From positions 1-42,164 of the forward strand of contig NZ_CAMLHF010000018.1 in the NCBI RefSeq assembly GCF_946479715.1: 42,164 bases of DNA. Reading direction: 5' to 3'. The notes below the pieces were generated by a model. The model did not search any database. It saw only the letters and a program-made list of their open reading frames with translations, and had not been told where the DNA came from. Of this stretch, positions 1-7,628 are shown piece by piece. A program made the position numbers and the translations under genes. The first letter of the stretch is position 1. Each line of letters begins with the position of its first letter. The stretch is from an uncultured Pedobacter sp. GTDB taxonomy: Bacteria; Bacteroidota; Bacteroidia; Sphingobacteriales; Sphingobacteriaceae.

Positions 1-675
1 TTCAAGTAATTTCGTTAGATGCTCTAACCCATCTAATTCTCCCCCTTTAGCGTCATTATCAAAACTCACAAAACCGGCCTCCGCAAATCCCAACTCCAAT
101 AAAGAAGGAAGTGCACCCCAATTTTCATTTTCAGCAAAAGCAACCTCTAAAGGCGATTCATGGCAGGATTTCACAATCGCATCACGCTCCGTTTTCTTTT
201 TAAACTGAGTAAATACATCTGGAATATCTTTAATAGGAAAAGGTAAATCTTCTTTATTATAAAGCGTATGCCCAATAAAATGCTTTAGATTAATCCTTTG
301 CTTCCACAAAGCATCCTCTACATAGGTAGATATTATAGTTTCTTCCGGACCAACTTCTCTGTGATGATAAACCTCAGAAATTTCTAACTGCTCAACAATA
401 GCTGGTATATGCTCTTCAGGTTTACCCTGTATCAGCAATATGTCCCCACCTAATTTTTGAAATGCTGTCCTTAATGATGAAACACTTTCTAACAAAAACT
501 GCGCTCTGCGAGCCCCTGTTTTTTCTGTTTCGAACGAAGTACTCTCAAAATGTCGGGGATCAAAAAAATAAATAGGTAAAATACAGTCCGATTTAGCAAT
601 TGCTTCAACTAACATTTCATTATCATGTAAGCGAAGGTCATTCCTGAACCACACCAATATTTTCTTAGACTTCAT
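1..675 (-). CDS. Cryptochrome DASH (CRY-DASH), C-terminal part beyond window
   Basis: The first 225 codons of a photolyase/cryptochrome-family protein read without a stop to the left edge. The start is ATG at 675-673. The N-terminus (KKILVWFRNDLRLHDNEML) is the opening of the alpha/beta antenna-binding domain. Residues about 57-67 (TGARRAQFLLE) and the later TLYNKEDLPF and DVFTQFKK are typical of CRY-DASH rather than of class I CPD photolyases. CRY-DASH proteins bind FAD and a folate antenna and repair cyclobutane dimers mainly in single-stranded or looped DNA; some act in light signalling. The FAD domain lies outside the window and cannot be checked. The gene diverges from the epimerase-photolyase pair across 156 bp. 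A TATTTTTG box at 714-707 (minus strand) is a possible -7 element, but no well-spaced TTG accompanies it. Confidence 0.87.
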   Translation of the reverse strand, partial: MKSKKILVWFRNDLRLHDNEMLVEAIAKSDCILPIYFFDPRHFESTSFETEKTGARRAQFLLESVSSLRTAFQKLGGDILLIQGKPEEHIPAIVEQLEISEVYHHREVGPEETIISTYVEDALWKQRINLKHFIGHTLYNKEDLPFPIKDIPDVFTQFKKKTERDAIVKSCHESPLEVAFAENENWGALPSLLELGFAEAGFVSFDNDAKGGELDGLEHLTKLLE

Positions 676-831
676 TAACTTGCAACTGAGTTTTGTGTAC
701 TATTTACAAAAATATACGATTTTTTATCCGAATAAGAATCACAACCTCAATATTTACACTAGCGAAACAAATCAAAGGCATAAAAAGCGCTTTTCGCAAA
801 ACTTAAAGTTAAAACCATAGGTTATTAAAGT

Positions 832-1737
832 ATGAAGAACCAAATCTTGATTACAGGAGCTACCGGTATGCTAGGCAAAAAATTAATAAATGCGCTACAC
901 GAATCTGGGCATAAAGTTTCCGTACTAACAAGGAAAGCCACTAGCATAAAAAATGCAACTGTTTATTTATGGGATGTTTACAAACAGACTATAGATCCAA
1001 ACTGCCTGCAAGGGATAGACACCATCATTCATTTGGCAGGCGAAAACATTGCAGAAAAGAAGTGGACAAAGGAACGTAAACAACAAATTATAGATAGCAG
1101 GGTAATGTCTGCCCAATTGCTTCATAAAACCATTAACGAAACAAAGGCACCTGTAAAAACCTTTATTTCTGCATCTGCCATCGGTTATTATGGCAATCGT
1201 GGCGATGAAATATTAACTGAAGAATCAGGAACCAGTACAGGCTTTCTTTCCAGGTGCTGTAAATTATGGGAAGAGGCCATTGATGAAGGCGCCTCACCTG
1301 ACCTGCGAATAGTTAAATTCAGAATTGGCTTTGTTCTTGGCAAATCAGAAGGTGGATTGGCAGCTTTAGAAAGGCCCATCCGCTATTTTGTGGGCGCTCC
1401 TCTTGGTAGCGGGAAGCAATGGACCCCATGGGTACACATTGATGATATTGTAAATATGTTTCTTACGGCAGTAGAGAATCCATCATATCAGGGCGCGTAC
1501 AACGCATGTGCCCCTTTTCCCGTAACCAACGAAACCTTAACAAAGGCAATAGCAAAAACAATAAAACGCCCGGTATGGCCAATACATGTACCGGAAAAAG
1601 TGCTGGAAATGATTCTCGGAAAAATGAGTATCCTGCCCCTCATAAGTACAAACACATCTGCCCAAAAACTCCTGGATGCAGGTTTTACATTTAAATACAC
1701 CCACCTGGAAGATGCATTAACCGATATTTACAAGTAG
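832..1737 (+). CDS. TIGR01777-family NAD(P)-dependent epimerase (YfcH-like)
   Basis: A 301-residue atypical short-chain dehydrogenase. The N-terminal dinucleotide-binding glycine motif GATGMLGKKL is at residues 8-17, and DTIIHLAGENIA follows at about 63-74. The segment SASAIGYYG supplies the Tyr of the SDR active site, although the classical YxxxK spacing is not obvious. WTPWVHIDDIV and the C-terminal DUF1731-type tail complete the TIGR01777 pattern, and about 300 residues is the normal family length. The natural substrate is unknown. In Bacteroidota and other bacteria this family often sits beside photolyase genes, as here, where its TAG stop overlaps the GTG start of the photolyase by one base. 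That argues for co-transcription and coupled translation. Confidence 0.9.
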   Translation: MKNQILITGATGMLGKKLINALHESGHKVSVLTRKATSIKNATVYLWDVYKQTIDPNCLQGIDTIIHLAGENIAEKKWTKERKQQIIDSRVMSAQLLHKTINETKAPVKTFISASAIGYYGNRGDEILTEESGTSTGFLSRCCKLWEEAIDEGASPDLRIVKFRIGFVLGKSEGGLAALERPIRYFVGAPLGSGKQWTPWVHIDDIVNMFLTAVENPSYQGAYNACAPFPVTNETLTKAIAKTIKRPVWPIHVPEKVLEMILGKMSILPLISTNTSAQKLLDAGFTFKYTHLEDALTDIYK

Positions 1738-3041
1738 TGAAAGAAGAAATAAACGTTTGCTGGTTTAGAAGAGATCTAAGGTTAGATGACAACGCAGCAC
1801 TTTATGAGGCACTAAGAGGACCATATCCTGTACTGATCCTTTTTATTTTTGACACAAAGATTCTCAAAAAACTCTCAAACCAGATAGATCCAAGAGTAAC
1901 CTTTATACATCACACCTTACAGGAAATTCATTCAGAACTTGCAACACAGGGATCTACCATAGCCGTTAAACATGGTACACCCGAAGAGGTATGGATTCAA
2001 ATTTTAAAAAACTACAATGTAAAAGCCGTTTATACCAACCATGATTACGAACCCAATGCAATTGAAAGAGATGATGCATTGGCAGAATATCTTGCGTCTG
2101 AACAAATTGAGTTTAAAACATTCAAGGATCAGGTCATCTATGAAAAGAACGAAATCCTAAAGGCCGACGGGAAGCCCTATACGGTTTTCACCCCCTATTT
2201 CAACCAATGGCGGGCAAAGCTTAATGAATTTTACATTAAGTCATATCCGGCAAGTAATTACTTCAACAATCTTCTTAAAACACCCCCTCTTCCAATACCT
2301 ACTTTAGCAGATATCGGATTCAAAGAGTCCAACCAAAAATTCCCCTCAAAAAGTTTCAACAGCAAACTTACCGATTATGAAGACAAAAGAGATTTCCCTG
2401 CTGTTGATGCCACTACGCATATCGGTATGCATCTTCGCTTCGGCACAATAAGTATCCGCGAGGCTGCACAACAAGCATTAAAAGAAAAAGCTGACAAGTG
2501 GCTATCTGAACTTGCCTGGAGAGATTTTTACATGATGATCCTCTGGCACTTCCCCAGAATCGTTCATCAGTCCTTTAAGCCTGCTTACGACAATATCCAA
2601 TGGCTAAATAACGAGTCAGACTTCGACGCCTGGTGTGAGGGTAAAACCGGTTATCCATTGGTAGATGCCGGGATGAGACAACTCAATCAAACCGGATATA
2701 TGCACAACCGGGTGCGCATGGTAGTAGCCTCTTTTTTAACTAAGCATCTATTAATAGACTGGCGCTGGGGCGAAGCTTATTTTGCGGAGAAGTTATTGGA
2801 TTACGAAATGGCCAGCAATATTGGAGGCTGGCAATGGTCGTGCGGGTGCGGGAACGATGCAGCACCGTACTTCCGGGTATTTAATCCGGAACTTCAGGCC
2901 AAAAAATTTGATCCCGATCAGGCTTATATCAACCGTTGGCTACCTGAGTATAAACAACAAAAGCATGTACAACCTATTGTTGAACATGCTTTTGCAAGAG
3001 AAAGAGTATTAAAAGTTTTTAAGGATGCCCTAAACGAATAG
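1737..3041 (+). CDS. phrB: Deoxyribodipyrimidine photolyase, class I
   Basis: A 434-residue flavoprotein that uses blue light to split cyclobutane pyrimidine dimers in DNA. Residues about 1-130 form the photolyase alpha/beta domain (VCWFRRDLRLDDNAAL). The FAD and DNA-binding helical domain follows, with HLRFGTISIREAA, WLSELAWRDFY, MHNRVRMVVASFL, DWRWGE and ASNIGGWQWS...DAAPYFRVFNP. These include the conserved Trp and Asn surroundings of the flavin and the dimer pocket. The start is a GTG within TAGTG, overlapping the stop of the epimerase; no good Shine-Dalgarno sequence precedes it, so reinitiation is likely. It is slightly shorter than E. coli PhrB (472 residues), with no motif visibly missing. 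Confidence 0.93.
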   Translation: MKEEINVCWFRRDLRLDDNAALYEALRGPYPVLILFIFDTKILKKLSNQIDPRVTFIHHTLQEIHSELATQGSTIAVKHGTPEEVWIQILKNYNVKAVYTNHDYEPNAIERDDALAEYLASEQIEFKTFKDQVIYEKNEILKADGKPYTVFTPYFNQWRAKLNEFYIKSYPASNYFNNLLKTPPLPIPTLADIGFKESNQKFPSKSFNSKLTDYEDKRDFPAVDATTHIGMHLRFGTISIREAAQQALKEKADKWLSELAWRDFYMMILWHFPRIVHQSFKPAYDNIQWLNNESDFDAWCEGKTGYPLVDAGMRQLNQTGYMHNRVRMVVASFLTKHLLIDWRWGEAYFAEKLLDYEMASNIGGWQWSCGCGNDAAPYFRVFNPELQAKKFDPDQAYINRWLPEYKQQKHVQPIVEHAFARERVLKVFKDALNE

Positions 3042-3065
3042 GGATATCCAGATTAACTCAACAAA

Positions 3066-3989
3066 TTAGTTGGTAACATCAACAATTTCGATATCAAAAT
3101 CTAAACAGGCATTAGGTTGAATCCTCACTATCCCTGTTGATTGATCTGTACTCCCTGTAGTTCCATACCCCTCTGAAGATGGGATGAAAATCCTGACTTT
3201 TGCACCCTTTGTAAACTTGGTCAACACTTCCCAACCGGAAATAACTCCCAATAGTGTGGTTGAAAATGTTCCATCAGTATTAGAATCAAACGAAGTTCCA
3301 TCAAGGGTACGACCTGTATACTTGGCTTTCAAAGTAGAAGTAAGATCAATAACCTCGGTACCTGTACCCGCCTGGATAACAGAATAGTAAACTCCGGTTG
3401 AAGGATCTTTTGTAGCCGTTAAACCTTTTGATTGTAAGAACTCTCTGATCCTTCTATCATCCAGTAATCTTTGAGACTTTTCAGGATAAGTAGTAACCGT
3501 AAATTCTATATTTTCATTTGAAGGGACGTTTAAAAGAGTAGCTCCATTTTTACCAAAGGCAAGGTACGAAGGCAATAAAATTCTTGCAACACCACCTGGC
3601 TTAAGTACCTGTAATACTTTCCTTAAACTTGGCAGCTGGATACCTGTATTCAAATAAGAAAAAGTACTAGCATACCCCACATACGTCCCTAAGTTACTTA
3701 TAGCAGGTGTAGTGAAATAATTAGTTCCACTAAGCAACGACTTTACAGATACAGAATACAAAACGGAATCGGTAGTTTTAAAAAGCTCTCCGGTTCCCAG
3801 TGTTTTAATCTGATAATAAAATCCTGTTTTATCAGGATCCTCAATTGCATCTGTAATATTATTGCTCGAGATGTATTCTTTTATTTTGGTGTCATCTATA
3901 CTTTGAATAGACTCATATTCCTTTTTACAAGAATTTAGAAGAATCAAACCTACTAGAACAAAGGTATATGAGGTTATTTTTTTTAACAT
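3066..3989 (-). CDS. Lipoprotein with two FKBP-type peptidyl-prolyl isomerase domains
   Basis: A 307-residue predicted outer-membrane or periplasm-facing lipoprotein. The signal peptide ends in a lipobox (LLNSC) with acylated Cys21. An N-terminal FKBP-like region (about 70-170) has LKPGGVARILLPSYLAFG and IEFTVTTY. A second FKBP domain (about 195-305) has KYTGRTLDGTSFDS, VISGWEVL, GAKVRIFIPSSEGYG and CLDFDIEIVDV. The second copy keeps the usual ligand-pocket motifs. The first lacks the recognisable YTGxLxDGxxFDS strand and may be catalytically weak. The proteins probably catalyse prolyl isomerisation or chaperone secreted proteins. The gene lies 1 bp downstream of a single-domain FKBP lipoprotein on the same strand, so the two are almost certainly one transcript. 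Confidence 0.9.
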   Translation of the reverse strand: MLKKITSYTFVLVGLILLNSCKKEYESIQSIDDTKIKEYISSNNITDAIEDPDKTGFYYQIKTLGTGELFKTTDSVLYSVSVKSLLSGTNYFTTPAISNLGTYVGYASTFSYLNTGIQLPSLRKVLQVLKPGGVARILLPSYLAFGKNGATLLNVPSNENIEFTVTTYPEKSQRLLDDRRIREFLQSKGLTATKDPSTGVYYSVIQAGTGTEVIDLTSTLKAKYTGRTLDGTSFDSNTDGTFSTTLLGVISGWEVLTKFTKGAKVRIFIPSSEGYGTTGSTDQSTGIVRIQPNACLDFDIEIVDVTN

Positions 3990-3990
3990 A

Positions 3991-4488
3991 CTATTTTTGT
4001 TTATCTACTTTTTTAGCAACTTTTTTATAATCAATAATAAAATACAATACAGAATTTGCCGGTACTCCGGGAGTAGGGTAATTCTTATATGCCAGCTTTG
4101 AGGGCACCAGTAACTCTATCCGTCCACCAGGTTTAATTAAAGACAAACCTATTCTCCAGCCCGGCATTACACTTTCCCGAATAAACTTAAACGGATTATC
4201 GGCAGTAGCTTTACTAAAAACTGAATCGGTCATTAATCGGCCTTCATACTCTACAGTTAAAGTATCAGTCGGGGCGCGGTCGTCCGCTCCTGTCCCGGCA
4301 GAATCAATTTTATAATAAAGCCCGCTGGTATCTTTTGTTAAAGTAACCTCATTTGCAACTGCCCAGTCCTTAATTATCGTTTCATCAATCTCAAACTGAG
4401 CCTTTTCATCATAGACTTCAGGTTTTGTACACGCGGCTAAAACACCAACAATGATAGCTATCCCTAATAAAAGCCTATTTTTTAACAT
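3991..4488 (-). CDS. FKBP-type peptidyl-prolyl cis-trans isomerase lipoprotein
   Basis: A 165-residue lipoprotein with one FKBP domain. The reading frame stays open upstream to 4545, but I place the start at the ATG at 4488. From there a clean lipoprotein signal begins (MLKNRLLLGI...LAAC, Cys20). The FKBP domain spans about residues 70-160: LTVEYEGRLMTDSVFSKA, VMPGWRIGLSLIKPGGRIELLVPS, LAYKNYPTPGVPANSVLYFIID. The AYG-type motif is altered to KLAYKNYP. It is the first gene of a two-gene FKBP unit. A strong Bacteroidota promoter lies immediately upstream and leaves almost no 5' leader. Confidence 0.9.
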   Translation of the reverse strand: MLKNRLLLGIAIIVGVLAACTKPEVYDEKAQFEIDETIIKDWAVANEVTLTKDTSGLYYKIDSAGTGADDRAPTDTLTVEYEGRLMTDSVFSKATADNPFKFIRESVMPGWRIGLSLIKPGGRIELLVPSKLAYKNYPTPGVPANSVLYFIIDYKKVAKKVDKQK

Positions 4489-4494
4489 AATGCA

Positions 4495-4525
4495 CAAAAA
4501 TAGTCTTTTATTGGCGATAGAACAA
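4495..4525 (-). promoter_or_regulatory. Promoter of the FKBP lipoprotein pair, nearly leaderless
   Basis: On the minus strand a TTG (4525-4523) is followed after 20 bp by TATTTTTG (4502-4495), matching the Bacteroidota sigma consensus TTG-N(17-23)-TANNTTTG. The ATG lies only 7 nt beyond the -7 box, so transcription would start at or within a few bases of the start codon. Confidence 0.6.
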
Positions 4526-4552
4526 TTTTTAACCAATTTTAACAATTAACAT

Positions 4553-4581
4553 AAAAAACGCCCCTAAAATATTTAGGGGCG
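4553..4581 (-). terminator. Rho-independent terminator of the fadNAE operon
   Basis: A perfect 10-bp GC-rich stem (4559-4568 with 4572-4581, arm CGCCCCTAAA) has a 3-nt loop. Read on the minus strand it is followed by six Ts (4558-4553). It lies 42 bp downstream of the acyl-CoA dehydrogenase stop codon. Confidence 0.85.
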
Positions 4582-4622
4582 CCCAGTTTATTTATGAAAT
4601 GTTACTTCTAGTATAAAATAAG

Positions 4623-6413
4623 TTAGTAACAGTATCTATTAGCAGCTATTAACTGCTGTGCCACACTTTGGCGAACATTTTTAACATTAAACGGCTCTGC
4701 TTTAGTAAATCTGCGCAAGCCAACCATCATCATCCTCAGTTCATCGCCTTCGGCAAACGCCCATAGCGCTTCTTTACCGGCCTTTTGAACCGCATCAACT
4801 GCTTCCACAAAGTAGATCCGCATTAAATTCAACTGCCCCTCACATTCCTTTTCACCTCTAATGCTTACCAGCTTCTCCGTCCTCAACATTGCCGATTCAG
4901 CTACATAAACATAGCTAGCCATATCAGCAATATTCATCAGAATCTCTTGTTCTTTAGACAAGCTCATCATCAGTTTCTGAACCGCAGCACCAGCAACCAT
5001 TAAAGTAGCCTTTTTAAGATTTTTAATGATCTTCTTTTCTGCAGCAAACAACGTATCATCTTCTTCACCGAATTCAGGAATAGACATCAGCTCACCAGCA
5101 ACAGCAGTTGCCGGAGTCATCAAATCCAGTTCACCCTTCATTGCGCGTTTCAACATCATATCAACAGTAAGCAATCTGTTTATCTCATTGGTGCCCTCAA
5201 ATATCCTGTTAATTCTCGCATCGCGATAAGCCCTATCCATAGGCGCTTCTGCTGAGAATCCCATACCACCATAAATCTGTACCCCCTCATCAACAACATA
5301 ATCCAACGCTTCAGAACCCCATACCTTCAAAATAGCACACTCAACAGCGAACTGTTCTGTAGATTTTAATTTTGCCTTACCGGCATCCATGCCACCCGCA
5401 ACTAAGGTATCATATGCATCATCAATATTCTGACCCGCACGGTAATTAGCCGACTCCACAGCATAAACTTTAGCAGCCATTTCAGCAAGTTTATAACGGA
5501 TAGCGCCATATTTAGAGATAGGTCTTTCAAACTGAATACGCTCATTCGAATAATTAATAGCCGTATCTATTACAGATTTAGAAGCCCCGATAGCCGCAGC
5601 TGCCAGTTTAATCCTTCCAATGTTTAAGATGTTTACCGCAATCTTAAATCCGTTTTCACGCTCAGACAACATGTTCTCAACAGGTACAGGGCAGTCGTTA
5701 AAAAACACCTGTCTGGTCGAAGAACCTTTAATACCCATCTTATGCTCTTCAGGGTTCATGGTAATACCACCAAACTCACGCTCTACAATAAAAGCAGTAA
5801 GGTTTTTGTCATCATCAATCTTAGCAAACACAATAAATACATCAGCAAAACCACCATTGGTAATCCACATTTTCTGACCATTGATCACATAATGTTTACC
5901 ATCAGCACTTAGCTTAGCTTTTGTTTTACCAGAGTTGGCATCAGAACCAGAGTTTGGTTCAGTTAAGCAGTATGCAGCTTTCCATTCGCCGGTTCCTAGC
6001 TTAGGAATATATTTATCTTTTTGGGCAGCATTTCCATAATATAGAATAGGTAAAGTCCCAATTCCTGTATGCGCAGAAAGTGCAACAGCGAAAGAGTGAC
6101 CGGCACCAATAACATCAGCTACCAGCATCGAGGTATTAAAGTTCTTTCCAAAACCACCATATTCTTCAGGTATAGATACACCCAGAATCCCCAGCTCTCC
6201 TGCTTTGTCCATTAGCGAAGGCATTAATCCTTCTTCCTGCGTATCAATACGATCAAGATTTGGATATACCTCTGCTGCAAGGAAATCACGACAGGTTTGC
6301 GCAATCATTTTCTGCTCTTCATCAAATTCTTCAGGAATAAATACATCCTGATAAGTGGTTTCTGTTATCAAAAACTCTCCACCCTTAATAGTCTTTTTGT
6401 CTGTAGTTTCCAT
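4623..6413 (-). CDS. fadE: Acyl-CoA dehydrogenase (FadE of a FadNAE system)
   Basis: A 596-residue FAD enzyme that introduces the alpha,beta double bond into acyl-CoA, the first step of beta-oxidation. Landmarks are AYCLTEPNSGSDA (147-159) and KMWITNGGFADVF (181-193) in the flavin-binding middle domain, FERPISKYGAIRYKLA (296-310), and IYGGMGFSAEAPMDRAYRD followed by RIFEGTNEI (403-411). Glu406 aligns with the catalytic base of medium-chain acyl-CoA dehydrogenase. About 170 residues extend beyond the core fold, as in VLCAD/ACAD9-like enzymes and in Bacillus subtilis FadE (about 594 residues). It is the last gene of the operon, 12 bp after fadA, and is followed by a strong terminator. Electrons probably pass to electron-transfer flavoprotein; no etf gene is in the window. 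Confidence 0.94.
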   Translation of the reverse strand: METTDKKTIKGGEFLITETTYQDVFIPEEFDEEQKMIAQTCRDFLAAEVYPNLDRIDTQEEGLMPSLMDKAGELGILGVSIPEEYGGFGKNFNTSMLVADVIGAGHSFAVALSAHTGIGTLPILYYGNAAQKDKYIPKLGTGEWKAAYCLTEPNSGSDANSGKTKAKLSADGKHYVINGQKMWITNGGFADVFIVFAKIDDDKNLTAFIVEREFGGITMNPEEHKMGIKGSSTRQVFFNDCPVPVENMLSERENGFKIAVNILNIGRIKLAAAAIGASKSVIDTAINYSNERIQFERPISKYGAIRYKLAEMAAKVYAVESANYRAGQNIDDAYDTLVAGGMDAGKAKLKSTEQFAVECAILKVWGSEALDYVVDEGVQIYGGMGFSAEAPMDRAYRDARINRIFEGTNEINRLLTVDMMLKRAMKGELDLMTPATAVAGELMSIPEFGEEDDTLFAAEKKIIKNLKKATLMVAGAAVQKLMMSLSKEQEILMNIADMASYVYVAESAMLRTEKLVSIRGEKECEGQLNLMRIYFVEAVDAVQKAGKEALWAFAEGDELRMMMVGLRRFTKAEPFNVKNVRQSVAQQLIAANRYCY

Positions 6414-6425
6414 ATACCTATAAGA

Positions 6426-7604
6426 TTAAAGCATTTCAAAAATACCGGCCGCACCTTGTCCGCTACCCACACACATGGTTACCATTCCGTATTTTTGTTT
6501 TCTTCTTTTTAATTCATTAAACAATTGCACAGATAGCTTGGCACCGGTACACCCAAGCGGGTGACCAAGTGCAATAGCACCTCCGTTAACATTTAAAATA
6601 TCTTTATTGATGCCCAGTTCTCTAACAACCGCAAGCGACTGAGAAGCAAAGGCCTCATTCAATTCAATCAATTCAATCTGATCGAGGGTCATACCCGCTT
6701 GTTTCAAAGCTTTAGGAATTGCGTAGATAGGCCCAATTCCCATAATACGTGGAGGCACACCGGCAATGCCATAGCTTACCAACCTCGCGATAGGTTCAAC
6801 ACCCAGCTCTTTCATTTTCTTTTCAGAAACCACCAGTACAAATGCAGCACCATCAGATGTTTGCGAAGAATTACCGGCAGTAATACAACCATCAGCAGCA
6901 AACACAGGTTTTAACTTAGCCAGTTTCTCTATCGAAGTATCAGCTCTTGGCCCTTCATCAGTATCCACCACATAGCTTCTGGTTTTCTTTTTCATGTCGG
7001 CATCCAGGTAGTTTTCATTTACCGTAATTGGCAAAAGCCCATCTTTCAAATGACCGTTTTTAATTGCTTCAACGGCTTTCTGATGCGACAGATAAGAAAA
7101 CTCATCCTGATCTTCCCTGCTCACATTATATTCTTTGGCAACCGCCTCAGCTGTTAAGCCCATACCCCAATACCAATCCGGATTAACCCTGGCAACCTCG
7201 GCATTTGGAACAACTTTCCAACCACCAAAAGGCATACCCGACATCACTTCAACCCCACCGGCAATAATACAATCGGCCATGCCGCTTTTAATTTTAGCTA
7301 CGGCAGTAGCAATAGTTTCTAAACCCGATGCACAATACCTGTTAACAGTAACACCTGGTACTTTATCCGTATCTAAACCCATCAGCGATATCATACGGCC
7401 AATATTTAGTCCCTGTTCTGCTTCAGGCGTAGCATTACCTACAATCACATCATCAATTTGCTCATTATCCAGATTGGGTATAGATGCTACCAAATGTCTG
7501 ATTACTTCAGCCGCCAGATCATCCGCCCTCGTAAAACGAAATACACCACGAGGGGCCTTGCCTACTGCGGTACGATATCCTGCTATAATATATGCTTCTT
7601 GCAT
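6426..7604 (-). CDS. fadA: Acetyl-CoA C-acyltransferase (3-ketoacyl-CoA thiolase, FadA)
   Basis: A 392-residue thiolase that cleaves 3-ketoacyl-CoA with CoA to give acetyl-CoA and a shortened acyl-CoA. The nucleophile is Cys91 in VNRYCASGLETIATA. His348 lies in NGGAIALGHPLGCTGAKL and the second catalytic Cys378 in CVGSGQGAAGI, so all active-site residues are present. Length and gene order match B. subtilis FadA (about 391 residues). It starts 24 bp after fadN stops and ends 12 bp before fadE starts, consistent with a single transcript. The degradative role is inferred from its partners; the fold alone would also fit biosynthetic thiolase. Confidence 0.95.
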   Translation of the reverse strand: MQEAYIIAGYRTAVGKAPRGVFRFTRADDLAAEVIRHLVASIPNLDNEQIDDVIVGNATPEAEQGLNIGRMISLMGLDTDKVPGVTVNRYCASGLETIATAVAKIKSGMADCIIAGGVEVMSGMPFGGWKVVPNAEVARVNPDWYWGMGLTAEAVAKEYNVSREDQDEFSYLSHQKAVEAIKNGHLKDGLLPITVNENYLDADMKKKTRSYVVDTDEGPRADTSIEKLAKLKPVFAADGCITAGNSSQTSDGAAFVLVVSEKKMKELGVEPIARLVSYGIAGVPPRIMGIGPIYAIPKALKQAGMTLDQIELIELNEAFASQSLAVVRELGINKDILNVNGGAIALGHPLGCTGAKLSVQLFNELKRRKQKYGMVTMCVGSGQGAAGIFEML

Positions 7605-7628
7605 GTCTTATCTTTTTTAATCAAAAAA

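Noticed and set aside
783..794. A 12-bp palindrome AAAAGCGCTTTT upstream of the epimerase.
   Set aside because: A single short site without a second copy or a well-formed promoter beside it.
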